A stretch of DNA of 64,000 bases from Candidatus Thiocaldithrix dubininis. GTDB taxonomy: Bacteria; Pseudomonadota; Gammaproteobacteria; Thiotrichales; Thiotrichaceae. The notes under the pieces are model-generated. The model was not told the origin of the DNA, ran no database searches, and saw nothing but the letters and a program-made list of their open reading frames with translations. The stretch spans positions 2,108,001 to 2,172,000 of the forward strand of contig CP124755.1 in the NCBI GenBank assembly GCA_029972135.1, in the 5' to 3' direction. The position numbers and the translations under genes were made by a program. The stretch's first letter is position 1, and each line of letters starts with the position of its first letter. Below are positions 17,533 to 25,593 of the stretch, piece after piece.

Positions 17533-17567
17533 TTAAAGTGTGGCAAGCTTTGCACACCACACTTTAA
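17533..17567 (+). promoter_or_regulatory. 11-bp stem abutting the rpe ribosome binding site
   Basis: TTAAAGTGTGG (17533-17543) pairs perfectly with CCACACTTTAA (17557-17567) around a 13-base loop. The ribosome site AAAGGAG (17566-17572) overlaps the last two bases of the stem. It may be an operator for rpe or an mRNA stem that affects ribosome access; the sequence alone cannot separate these. Confidence 0.5.
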
Positions 17568-17577
17568 AGGAGCGGTT

Positions 17578-18273
17578 ATGCGCCAATCAGATTTTATTGC
17601 ACCTTCGATTTTATCAGCCGATTTTGCTCGCTTAGGCGAAGAAGTCGTTAATGTTTTAACATCCGGTGCGGATATTGTGCATTTTGATGTTATGGACAAT
17701 CACTATGTGCCAAATCTGACGATTGGTCCATTGGTGTGTGAAGCCTTACGCAAACACGGTGTTACCGCCCCAATTGATGTGCATTTAATGGTAAAACCTG
17801 TGGATCGCATTATTCCCGATTTTGCCAAAGCAGGCGCAAGCTATATTACCTTTCACCCAGAAGCCTCTGAACACGTTGACCGTACCTTGCAATTAATTCG
17901 CAATGAAGGTTGCAAAGCGGGTTTAGTGTTTAATCCAGCGACCCCGTTATCTTATTTAGATTACGTGCTGGATAAAGTTGATATGATTCTTATCATGTCC
18001 GTTAACCCCGGCTTTGGCGGTCAAAGCTTTATTCCTTCCGCTTTAGACAAACTGCGCCAAGCCCGCAAAATGATTGATGAGTCTGGTTTAGAGATTCGTT
18101 TAGAAATCGACGGTGGTGTTAAAACCAGCAATATCCGTGAAATCAAAGAAGCAGGCGCGGATACCTTCGTGGCAGGCTCAGCAATTTTCAATGCTGCCAA
18201 GGCCAGCGACCCGCAACATTACAACAGCATTTTAGCCGAATTCCGGGCGCAACTTGCGGCCGCTAAGGTTTAA
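17578..18273 (+). CDS. rpe: Ribulose-phosphate 3-epimerase
   Basis: Interconverts ribulose 5-phosphate and xylulose 5-phosphate in the pentose phosphate and Calvin cycles. The 231-residue TIM barrel shows [16 protein letters not shown], the metal-binding [13 protein letters not shown] (about 34-46), [18 protein letters not shown] (about 141-152) and EIDGGV, all family signatures. AAAGGAG precedes the ATG. The gene is followed 2 bases later by phosphoglycolate phosphatase, a common pairing (rpe-gph). Confidence 0.97.
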   Translation: MRQSDFIAPSILSADFARLGEEVVNVLTSGADIVHFDVMDNHYVPNLTIGPLVCEALRKHGVTAPIDVHLMVKPVDRIIPDFAKAGASYITFHPEASEHVDRTLQLIRNEGCKAGLVFNPATPLSYLDYVLDKVDMILIMSVNPGFGGQSFIPSALDKLRQARKMIDESGLEIRLEIDGGVKTSNIREIKEAGADTFVAGSAIFNAAKASDPQHYNSILAEFRAQLAAAKV

Positions 18274-18275
18274 GC

Positions 18276-18947
18276 ATGTTCAAACCTAAGTTAGTTCTGA
18301 TTGACTTAGACGGCACGTTAGTAGACAGCGTGCCCGACCTTACTTACTGCGTAGATAGCATGATGCAGGCATTAAATATGCCCTTACGCGGGGAAGCGGC
18401 GGTTAGAACATGGGTCGGGAATGGCGTGCAACGCTTGACCGAGCGTGCATTGGTCAATGATTTAGACGGCTATCCTGAGCCTGAATTATTGGACAAAGCC
18501 TTACCGATTTTCTTAGAACTGTACGCAGAAAATACCTCAAAACGCAGTCGCTTATATGACGGGGTTTTGCAAGGCTTGGATTATCTGAAAAGTTGCCCGG
18601 ATTTAGTCATTGGTTGTGTTACCAATAAAGCCGCGCAATTTACGATTCCGCTATTAACCAATCTCGGCATCTATGACCGCTTTGCCATTGTCATCAGTGG
18701 CGACAGCTTGCCGGAAAAGAAACCGCATCCCCTGCCCTTATTACACGCAGCGGAAACCTTTGGCATTGACCCCAGCGACGCTTTAATGATCGGCGATTCT
18801 AAATCCGATGTAAAAGCTGCCCGCGCTGCGGGTTTTAAAATCGCCTGTTTAACCTACGGTTATAACCACGGTGAAGACATCCGCAATTATCAGCCGGATA
18901 TAGTGCTGGATTCGTTGGCAGAAATTAAAAATTATATTCAATGTTAA
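18276..18947 (+). CDS. gph: Phosphoglycolate phosphatase
   Basis: HAD-superfamily hydrolase that removes phosphate from 2-phosphoglycolate, produced by DNA repair and, in autotrophs, by Rubisco oxygenation. Of 223 residues, DLDGTLVDS (10-18) carries the nucleophile Asp10 and acid/base Asp12; a helical cap follows; CVTNKA is motif II, the lysine of PEKKPHPLPLL motif III, and MIGDSKSDVKAARAAG motif IV. Immediate rpe linkage supports Gph over other HAD phosphatases. A strong terminator overlaps the stop. Confidence 0.92.
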   Translation: MFKPKLVLIDLDGTLVDSVPDLTYCVDSMMQALNMPLRGEAAVRTWVGNGVQRLTERALVNDLDGYPEPELLDKALPIFLELYAENTSKRSRLYDGVLQGLDYLKSCPDLVIGCVTNKAAQFTIPLLTNLGIYDRFAIVISGDSLPEKKPHPLPLLHAAETFGIDPSDALMIGDSKSDVKAARAAGFKIACLTYGYNHGEDIRNYQPDIVLDSLAEIKNYIQC

Positions 18948-18966
18948 AAGGCTCAATGAGCCTTTT
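18946..18966. terminator. Rho-independent terminator shared by gph and recG
   Basis: AAAAGGCTC (18946-18954) pairs with GAGCCTTTT (18958-18966) around a 3-base loop, with T residues on the plus strand and A residues before the stem that give a T tract on the minus strand. It is centred between the convergent gph and recG stops. Confidence 0.85.
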
Positions 18967-18975
18967 TCCTTACAT

Positions 18976-21060
18976 TCAACTCTGAAAAAACCGTGTGGCG
19001 GTATCTTCTTCGCTAATCTTGGGCAACCAACGTTGGGTGAGGAGTTCAATGCGTTCGGGGTAATGCGCGACGATTTCTTGCGCAGCAGTTTGCACATCCG
19101 CAAGCAAATGTTGGTCGCGGACAAGGCTGGCGATGCGTAGGCGCACGTCGCCGGTTTGTTTTGTGCCTAATACTTCGCCCGGGCCGCGTAATTCGAGGTC
19201 GATATCGGCAATCACAAAGCCGTCGGTACTGCTGCGCATGGCATCGAGGCGTTTACGGGCAGTTTTGCTTAACGGTGCTTGATATAACAAGACGCAGCTA
19301 CTGGCGACGCTGCCGCGCCCTACCCGTCCGCGTAATTGGTGTAATTGGGCTAAGCCTAAGCGTTCGGCATTTTCAATAATCATCAGCGAAGCATTTGGCA
19401 CATCTACACCGACTTCAATCACCGTGGTAGCCACCAATAATTGCAGTTCGCCGCTTTTGAATTGGCGCATAATGTTTTCTTTTTCGCTGGGGTGTAGGCG
19501 ACCGTGTACCAAACCTACCGCTACGTGGGTTAAGCGTTCGCGTAACACGGCGGCGGTTTTTTCGGCGGCTTCGCATTGCAGGACTTCGGATTCGTCGATT
19601 AGCGTACACACCCAGTAGACTTGTCGCCCTTCTAAACAAGCGGCGGAAATGCGTTCGATCACCTCATCGCGGCGTTCATTGCTTAAGGCAACCGTGACAA
19701 TCGGGCTACGACCCGGCGGTAATTCATCAATAATCGAGCAATCTAAATCACCGTAGGCGGTCATGGCGAGCGTGCGCGGAATCGGCGTGGCAGTCATCAC
19801 CAATTGATGCGGATAATTATCACCTTGCTTGCCTTTTTCACGTAAAGCAAAGCGTTGATGCACGCCAAAGCGGTGTTGTTCATCAATAATAATCAGACCA
19901 AGCTGTAAAAATTCCACGGAGTTCTGAAACAATGCGTGCGTACCAACTGCAATATTGCCAATGCCCAACAATAAATTTTCGACTTTGCGGCGGCGTTGGC
20001 GTGGGGTTTGCGTGCCGGAAATAAACACCACTTCTAAACCCAATGGTTCAAACCAGTGCTGCAAATTTTGATAATGCTGTTCTGCCAATAATTCGGTAGG
20101 CACCATAAACGCCACTTGAAAACCGTTAGCAATCGCGTGTAACGCGGCCGCCACTGCCACCAGCGTTTTGCCAGACCCGACATCGCCTTGCACCAAACGA
20201 TTCATAGGCGTGCGTTGTTGCATATCATACACAATATCTTGAATCACACGCTGCTGCGCATTGGTTGGCTTAAACGGCAAGGCTGCCAATAACTGCTGCC
20301 ATAAATGATTGGGTTCAGTCATCGCATGGGCTAACACTTGTTTTAACTCATGTCGCGCTTGTTGTACGCCCAATTGATGCGCCAATAATTCTTCAAACAC
20401 TAACCGCAAAGGTTTTAGGTTTTCAATCTGCATTCCGGGCGGCGGATTGTGTAATAAATGCAAACATTCAGCTTGTGAGGGAAAGCGCTGCCGTTTTAAC
20501 ACGCTCTCCGGCAATAATTCCGGCAATTGCGGCGCGTATTCAAGGGCTAATTCAATCAAACGCCGCAAAGTGCGTTGTTGTAGCCCTTCGGTGCTGGGGT
20601 AAGTCGGTGTCAGGGTGTCTTCAATCGGCGGGAGCTGTGTGCCATTCAGTAAGCGATATTCGGGATGTGCCATTTCCAAGCGCATTCCAGCTTGGCGCAC
20701 TTCACCAAAACAGCGAATGGTCGCGCCTTTAGCTAAGCTGTATTTCTGTGCCGTGGTAAAATGGAAAAAGCGTAAGGTTAAAATGCCTGTGCCGTCATTA
20801 ATCTGGCATAGCAACATCGTGCGCCCCCGCTGCACCACTTCGGTGGCTTCAATTTCGCCCTCTACTAAGATTTCTTGCCCTGCCATTAAACTCACAATGG
20901 GATAAATACGGGTGCGGTCTTGATAACGCAGTGGCAGATGGAACAACAGGTCAACAATGCGATGTAAACCTAAGCGCTCTAACTTTTCAGCAATCGACTC
21001 GCCTACGCCGGGCAATGTCCGCACCGATTGCTGTAAGCAAAGTTTAGCAACCTCGCTCAT
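18976..21060 (-). CDS. recG: ATP-dependent DNA helicase RecG
   Basis: Remodels stalled replication forks and branched DNA. The 694 residues show the N-terminal wedge domain (about 10-180, VRTLPGVGESIAEKLERLG and the OB-fold ILVEGEIEATEVV), then the SF2 helicase core: Walker A GDVGSGKTLVA (about 292-302), DEQH box IIIDEQHRFGVHQ, MTATPIPRTLA, and the C-terminal ATTVIEVGVDVPNA and QLRGRVGRG motifs. The length is typical. The stop lies next to the gph terminator, and the gene start overlaps the photolyase stop by 4 bases, giving a phrB-recG operon in that order. Confidence 0.97.
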   Translation of the reverse strand: MSEVAKLCLQQSVRTLPGVGESIAEKLERLGLHRIVDLLFHLPLRYQDRTRIYPIVSLMAGQEILVEGEIEATEVVQRGRTMLLCQINDGTGILTLRFFHFTTAQKYSLAKGATIRCFGEVRQAGMRLEMAHPEYRLLNGTQLPPIEDTLTPTYPSTEGLQQRTLRRLIELALEYAPQLPELLPESVLKRQRFPSQAECLHLLHNPPPGMQIENLKPLRLVFEELLAHQLGVQQARHELKQVLAHAMTEPNHLWQQLLAALPFKPTNAQQRVIQDIVYDMQQRTPMNRLVQGDVGSGKTLVAVAAALHAIANGFQVAFMVPTELLAEQHYQNLQHWFEPLGLEVVFISGTQTPRQRRRKVENLLLGIGNIAVGTHALFQNSVEFLQLGLIIIDEQHRFGVHQRFALREKGKQGDNYPHQLVMTATPIPRTLAMTAYGDLDCSIIDELPPGRSPIVTVALSNERRDEVIERISAACLEGRQVYWVCTLIDESEVLQCEAAEKTAAVLRERLTHVAVGLVHGRLHPSEKENIMRQFKSGELQLLVATTVIEVGVDVPNASLMIIENAERLGLAQLHQLRGRVGRGSVASSCVLLYQAPLSKTARKRLDAMRSSTDGFVIADIDLELRGPGEVLGTKQTGDVRLRIASLVRDQHLLADVQTAAQEIVAHYPERIELLTQRWLPKISEEDTATRFFQS

Positions 21061-22466
21061 GTCGAATCCTTAATCTGTGCAAAGCGGCTTAAGGCTAATT
21101 CACGACTCTGCTTAAAATCAAGCAGGGGTAAAGGGTAATCCATTACAGCTTCACCTAATTCTCGGGGGAAATGAATACGCGACGCAGCACGTTGGCTTAA
21201 TTCCGGACACCATTGTTTTATATAAGCGCCGTTCGCGTCGAACTTCTGGCTTTGTAACATGGGATTAAATAAACGGAAATACGGGGCAGCATCCGCGCCA
21301 CAACCCGCTGTCCACTGCCAACCTAGCACATTATTCGCTAAATCAGCATCCACCAAGGTATCACGAAACCATTGTTCGCCAATTTGCCACGGAATCAATA
21401 AATTCTTGGTCAAAAACGACGCCACTAACATACGAACGCGATTATGCATCCAGCCGGTTTGCCACAATTGCCGCATACCCGCGTCAATTATCGGATAGCC
21501 GGTGTTGCCTTGCTGCCAACGCGCTAAGGTGCTTGGTTCAACCGTATTCCATTGAAAGCGCTGAAAGCGTGTATCTAATGGCTCAGTTACCGTTTGCGGA
21601 AAGTGATACAACAACGCATAGGCAAATTCACGCCAACCCAATTCCCGTAAAAATGCTTGAACGCCTTGTTCTGCCGCTGGATAGTGCGCGAGGCAAGCTT
21701 GCGCATAATAAGCAATTTGCCGTGGACTGATTTCACCAAAATGCAAATGCGGTGATAAACGCGATGTAAAATCTTGCGCTGGAAAATCACGCTGTTGGCT
21801 ATACGTTTGCACCATCTGTGCTAAGAAGCTTTCCAAACGTTGTAAAGCAGCCATTTCTCCCACTTGCCAATGCGCCATCATGCGCTGCGCCCACGGCAAA
21901 TTAGGCACTAAGCGCAATGCCTCTAAACTTAAACTTAGTGGAAAGCTGTCCGGTAAGGGAATTTGTGTAGGTAGTGGTAGCAGTGCTTGCACAATGCCTT
22001 TGCTGACAACACTTTTCCAATACGGCGTAAACACTTTATACGGGGTTTGATCAGGCTTTAAGACTTGCCAAGGTTCGTATAACAAACTGGCATTAAAGCT
22101 TTTCACCATACATTGCGCTTGCAGGGCTTGTTTAATTTGCGTATCGCGTGCTAAACAAATGGGTTCATACACTCGATTCCATAGCACTTGCTGCGCACCG
22201 GTTTCCCGAATTAACGCTTGTAAGACGCTTAAGGCTTGCCCTTGGCGAATAATCAATTGTTGTTTGAACGGTATTAAACTGCGTTGGAAAGTTTGTAGAC
22301 TGTGTTGTAACCAAACCCGGCTGGCTGCCCCTAATTGGCTAGTACTGGTAGGGCTGGGGTCATCAATAAAAACCAAAATAACTTGCGAACTGTTACGACA
22401 CGCTGCATACAGCGCGGGATTATCTGCTAGACGTAAATCTTGACGTAACCAAACCAGCGTAATCAT
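21057..22466 (-). CDS. phrB: Deoxyribodipyrimidine photolyase
   Basis: Light-driven repair of cyclobutane pyrimidine dimers. The 469 residues contain the N-terminal photolyase antenna domain (LVWLRQDLRLADNPAL) and the C-terminal FAD domain with LSPHLHFGEISPRQ, LGWREFAYALLYHFP, TGYPIIDAGMRQL, WMHNRVRMLVASFLTKNL and LANNVLGWQWTAGCG. These match class I CPD photolyases rather than cryptochrome-DASH, which usually has a different antenna region. It overlaps recG by 4 bases and is the first gene of that unit. The start is ATG 22466. Confidence 0.93.
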   Translation of the reverse strand: MITLVWLRQDLRLADNPALYAACRNSSQVILVFIDDPSPTSTSQLGAASRVWLQHSLQTFQRSLIPFKQQLIIRQGQALSVLQALIRETGAQQVLWNRVYEPICLARDTQIKQALQAQCMVKSFNASLLYEPWQVLKPDQTPYKVFTPYWKSVVSKGIVQALLPLPTQIPLPDSFPLSLSLEALRLVPNLPWAQRMMAHWQVGEMAALQRLESFLAQMVQTYSQQRDFPAQDFTSRLSPHLHFGEISPRQIAYYAQACLAHYPAAEQGVQAFLRELGWREFAYALLYHFPQTVTEPLDTRFQRFQWNTVEPSTLARWQQGNTGYPIIDAGMRQLWQTGWMHNRVRMLVASFLTKNLLIPWQIGEQWFRDTLVDADLANNVLGWQWTAGCGADAAPYFRLFNPMLQSQKFDANGAYIKQWCPELSQRAASRIHFPRELGEAVMDYPLPLLDFKQSRELALSRFAQIKDST

Positions 22467-22585
22467 TCTAGATTTATGTTCGCTAAAAACCGAACTATAC
22501 TGTATTTATAGTATAAAATTCAATATTTTGCTTTAAATTTAAGCTATTTTAATGCCAATTTTATAAGCAGGTAGCGGCTGATTTG

Positions 22586-22617
22586 CTAGGCTTTCACAAA
22601 ATTTTCATAAAGCCTAG
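22586..22617. repeat. Perfect 9-bp inverted repeat in the phrB-22762 gap
   Basis: CTAGGCTTT (22586-22594) and AAAGCCTAG (22609-22617) are exact reverse complements with a 14-base spacer. An AT-rich dyad (TATACT-N8-AGTATA) lies closer to phrB near 22500. The 295-base gap 22467-22761 otherwise shows only AT-rich DNA with a T-rich run near 22630 and no convincing gene. Confidence 0.45.
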
Positions 22618-22761
22618 TATTAACCCTAGATTTTATTTTTTTTATTAGGATAATTCAAGCTAGCAACAGAATTTTAGTGTTTTTAACACTTGCTTATCCA
22701 AGCATTATAAAATCACTTTAACCTTGTAGTTAAGTCAAGAATTAAATATAGGAAAAATGGT

Positions 22762-22932
22762 ATGTTAAGCAGTATCTTAGGTTTTATTCATTTAGTTATT
22801 GCCGTCTGGGCTATTTGGCATGTATTTAAAAGTAATGCAGGCACAGGTTCAAAAATCCTGTGGACTTTGGCTATCTTCTTCTTCCCCGTGGTAGGGTTAA
22901 TTGCTTGGTTCATTTGGGGACCACGCGGCTAG
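22762..22932 (+). CDS. PLDc_N-domain mini-protein (two membrane spans)
   Basis: A 56-residue ORF from ATG 22762 to TAG at 22930-22932. It reads LGFIHLVIAVWAIWHVFKS, a polar turn GTGSK, ILWTLAIFFFPVVGLIAWFIWG and a final PRG. This is the two-helix PLDc_N domain that normally sits at the N-terminus of cardiolipin synthases, here standing alone. AGGAAA lies about 7 bases upstream. Function of orphan PLDc_N proteins is not established; an envelope or lipid role is possible. It precedes the BON-MscS gene by 70 bases. Confidence 0.8.
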   Translation: MLSSILGFIHLVIAVWAIWHVFKSNAGTGSKILWTLAIFFFPVVGLIAWFIWGPRG

Positions 22933-22954
22933 CCCCCCCCACTAGCCAGTCTAA

Positions 22955-22980
22955 GGGCAGTAAACCTGTTATTACTGCCC
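22955..22980 (+). promoter_or_regulatory. 9-bp hairpin between the PLDc_N gene and the MscS gene
   Basis: GGGCAGTAA (22955-22963) pairs perfectly with TTACTGCCC (22972-22980) around an 8-base loop. No T tract follows. It may be a weak terminator or an mRNA processing or stability element. Eight consecutive cytosines (22933-22940) lie directly after the preceding stop codon. Confidence 0.4.
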
Positions 22981-23002
22981 CGTTGCATGCAAGGAAACTA
23001 TT

Positions 23003-24379
23003 ATGCGCTTGATAATAAAAACATGGATCGTTAGTTTAATGCTATTCAGCAGTGGCAGTTTTTTCCCATATACCAGCGTGTATGCGGATGCCACTAGTAT
23101 TCTAACAGGCAAACCTGCCGAAGCTGCTCCAGATCCCAATCCGGTCATTGACACCAATACCACGCGGGCGGACGACCAGAAAATCACGAATCGCTTACAA
23201 CAAATCTTTAACTCGATTGATACGCTGAAAACGGTCAAAGTCGCAACTAATAACGGCGTAGTCACTTTAAGCGGGGAAGTTGAATCACAAGCTGCCGCTG
23301 ATAAAGCCGAACAATTTGCCAGACAAACCACCGGCGTAGTGGAAGTTAATAATCAATTAACGGTCAATCGCAGCTTAGAAAAACGGCTGAATAGTACTTG
23401 GGCAAAATTAAAAGCCTTGGGCAATACTATTGTGGCAAATTTGCCAATTTTTATCCTAGCGGTTACCGTATTTTTATTGTTTTGGTGGATGGGCAAAAAG
23501 CTTTCACAGAAACGTTCATTATATAAACATATTAGTAATAACTATTTTATTGCCAGCCTTGTTGGGCAAATTGTGCAGCTTTTGTTTATGTTTGCGGGTT
23601 TAATGCTGGCTTTAAATATTCTGGATGCAACCAATTTAATTGCAACGATTTTAAGCGCGGCGGGTATTGTCGGTTTAGCCATCAGCTTTGCGGTACGCGA
23701 TACCGTCGAAAACTATATCGCCAGTATTTTATTAAGCTTGCGTAATCCATTTGAAGTCAACGATTTGGTTAAAATTGAAAACCAAGAAGGGCGGGTTGCC
23801 AAGCTTACTTCACGCGCCACTATGTTGATTTCATTAGACGGTAATAATATTCGGATTCCCAACTCAACCGTATACAAGGCTATTATTACCAATTACACCC
23901 GCAATCCACAGCGCCGCTTTCAATTCGTGGTTAATATTGATCGCGGGCAAGATATTTTAAAAGTGCAAGCGTTAGTGGTTAAAACCCTGAAAACGGTAAC
24001 AGGTATTTTGGCAATGCCACAACCGGCGGCTTTAATACAGGAATTAGGTGATGGTAGCGTTCAGCTACAAATTTTGGGGTGGGTCGATCAAGCGCATAAT
24101 AATTTCCAACAAGTACGCAGTGAAGCGATTCGGGCAGTTAAACAGGCGCTAGAACAAGCAGGTATTGTCAATCCGATTCCCGTGTATCATGTGAGTTTAA
24201 GCCAAGCTTCTAGCCAACAGCCCCAATCACCCGCCAAGCCTAACCCTGATATTCCGGTCGAAGACCATGAAATACAGAATATTCACCGTAGTGATGCGGC
24301 CGAACAAATGGTAAAACAGGAAACTCATCCCAGCGATGAAGAAAATTTATTAAACGCCAAAACACCAAAGGAAATGTAG
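23003..24379 (+). CDS. Mechanosensitive ion channel with BON domain
   Basis: An MscS-family channel that would open under membrane tension. Of 458 residues, the first 28 form a signal peptide (ending VYA). A BON domain covers about 55-125 (LKTVKVATNNGVVTLSGEVES). Three spans follow (about 144-162, 180-203 and 210-228), with the pore-lining helix near AAGIVGLAISFAVRDTVENY, then the MscS beta domain (NPFEVNDLVKIENQEGRV) and a long polar C-terminal tail that resembles no known module. BON domains are linked to periplasmic or outer-membrane attachment, so this channel may be anchored across the periplasm. It is upstream of DUF4112 by 9 bases. Confidence 0.9.
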   Translation: MRLIIKTWIVSLMLFSSGSFFPYTSVYADATSILTGKPAEAAPDPNPVIDTNTTRADDQKITNRLQQIFNSIDTLKTVKVATNNGVVTLSGEVESQAAADKAEQFARQTTGVVEVNNQLTVNRSLEKRLNSTWAKLKALGNTIVANLPIFILAVTVFLLFWWMGKKLSQKRSLYKHISNNYFIASLVGQIVQLLFMFAGLMLALNILDATNLIATILSAAGIVGLAISFAVRDTVENYIASILLSLRNPFEVNDLVKIENQEGRVAKLTSRATMLISLDGNNIRIPNSTVYKAIITNYTRNPQRRFQFVVNIDRGQDILKVQALVVKTLKTVTGILAMPQPAALIQELGDGSVQLQILGWVDQAHNNFQQVRSEAIRAVKQALEQAGIVNPIPVYHVSLSQASSQQPQSPAKPNPDIPVEDHEIQNIHRSDAAEQMVKQETHPSDEENLLNAKTPKEM

Positions 24380-24388
24380 GTCAAGTCA

Positions 24389-24856
24389 ATGCAGCAAATA
24401 ACTAAACAGGAAAAAGCGCAACGTTTGGAAAAATTAGCTTGGATTTTGGATAGTGTTATTCCAATACCGGGTACGAATTGGCGAATTGGTTTAGACGGTT
24501 TAATCGGGTTAATTCCGGGTGTTGGTGATATTAGCGCAGGGGCAATTTCTACTTATATTTTATATCAAGCCTTGCGCATGGGCGTTCCCACAATGGTGGT
24601 GGGGCGTATGCTGCTGAATATTGTTATGGAAAGCGTCGTCGGGGTGATTCCATTCTTTGGTGATATTTTTGACTTTGCCTTTAAGTCTAATAAACGCAAT
24701 GTCGAATTATTAAGAGAATATGTAGATCAACCAGATACCGTAAAACGGCGGAGTACCTTTACGGTCATCATAACCATCGTAGGCTTTTTACTCGTATTAG
24801 GTTTATTAGTTTGGGGCATGTTTAGCCTAATCGCTGCTCTGATTCATGCCCTTTAA
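24389..24856 (+). CDS. DUF4112 membrane protein
   Basis: A 155-residue protein with the DUF4112 core: LAWILDSVIPIPGTNWRIGLDG in two halves, LIGLIPGVGDISAGAIS, MLLNIVMESVVGVIPFFGD and FDFAFKSNKRNVELL. Two amphipathic helical pairs plus one strong C-terminal span (about 128-152) suggest an inner-membrane protein. Biochemical function of the family is unknown. It follows the MscS-type channel after 9 bases, so it is almost certainly cotranscribed and may modulate it; this is inferred from position. Confidence 0.82.
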   Translation: MQQITKQEKAQRLEKLAWILDSVIPIPGTNWRIGLDGLIGLIPGVGDISAGAISTYILYQALRMGVPTMVVGRMLLNIVMESVVGVIPFFGDIFDFAFKSNKRNVELLREYVDQPDTVKRRSTFTVIITIVGFLLVLGLLVWGMFSLIAALIHAL

Positions 24857-24892
24857 GCGCATTTATTAACGACGAAAAACAAAGGAGTGTTT

Positions 24893-25135
24893 ATGTTAGA
24901 TCAAATGCAAACCATGCAAAGTTTGTTTGAGCAACTGGGTTTACCTTCAGACGATGCGTCCATTGAACAATTTATTGCGACGCATTGTATTCCGGATGGC
25001 GTGCGTATGTTTGATGCGGATTTTTGGTCACCCGCGCAAGCCAGTTTTATTAAGCAAGGTTTGACGCAAGATAACGAATGGGCAATTGTGATAGACGAAT
25101 TAAACACGCGTCTAAGACCAAAGCCACAAGTTTAA
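24893..25135 (+). CDS. DUF2789 small soluble protein
   Basis: An 80-residue protein with the DUF2789 pattern: QSLFEQLGLPSDDASIEQFI, HCIPDGVRMFDADFW and ASFIKQGLTQDNEWAIVIDELN. The family is compact, helical, and of unknown function. ATG 24893 is preferred, with AAAGGAG (24881-24887) 5 bases upstream; an in-frame GTG at 24887 overlaps that site. Third gene after the MscS channel and probably in the same unit. Confidence 0.85.
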   Translation: MLDQMQTMQSLFEQLGLPSDDASIEQFIATHCIPDGVRMFDADFWSPAQASFIKQGLTQDNEWAIVIDELNTRLRPKPQV

Positions 25136-25140
25136 TTCTT

Positions 25141-25171
25141 AAAAAGTGCTGCACCCGGAGGCAGGGTGCAG
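25141..25171 (-). terminator. Rho-independent terminator of the 25191 gene
   Basis: CTGCACCC (25149-25156) pairs with GGGTGCAG (25164-25171) around a 7-base loop. Read on the minus strand the stem is followed by CACTTTTTAAG, a proper T tract, 20 bases past the stop of the small secreted protein gene. Confidence 0.8.
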
Positions 25172-25190
25172 GCTTGTGGAATGCCAATCA

Positions 25191-25493
25191 TCACAACGGG
25201 CAAATATGGTGATTGACACAAGGTAAATTGCCCACATGGGCTAAAATAATATTGGCAGTGTTGCGTAATTTACGAGCGCCATACGCGTCGCCGGTGTATT
25301 CACGTTCTTTCGCTAGTCGTTTTAAACGATACACTTTTGCCATTAATTGATCTTTAACAGCAGGGCAAGGGCTATAAGTTGGTTTTGGTTTGGTACAACA
25401 ATTCGCCTCGGCTGCATTAGAGGTTGTTAACAATCCAATCGTTAATAACGCTCCGGCTGTTAAAGAGGAGATTTTGGTAATTGTAGACTTCAT
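25191..25493 (-). CDS. Small secreted protein, unknown
   Basis: A 100-residue protein with a clear signal peptide (about residues 1-27, ending SNA). The mature part begins with paired cysteines (EANCCTKPKP), has another in SPCPAV and two near the end (LPCVNHHICPL), so disulfides are likely. The middle is a basic helix, LMAKVYRLKRLAKERE. No family recognised. AAAGGAG lies 8-14 bases upstream of the ATG. It has its own terminator and appears monocistronic. Confidence 0.75.
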   Translation of the reverse strand: MKSTITKISSLTAGALLTIGLLTTSNAAEANCCTKPKPTYSPCPAVKDQLMAKVYRLKRLAKEREYTGDAYGARKLRNTANIILAHVGNLPCVNHHICPL

Positions 25494-25593
25494 AAATAAA
25501 ACTCCTTTTATTATGATGAACTTGGGTGCGGTTCTCTTACTTTAAGAGTGTAGTGGCTTTCCTCTAAGCTGCTTTCCCTAGCAAGACAATTGG

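Noticed and set aside
22933..22940. Run of eight cytosines as a phase-variation tract
   Set aside because: It lies after the stop codon of the PLDc_N gene and before the next start region, so slippage would not switch a reading frame. A promoter-spacing effect cannot be excluded but has no support.
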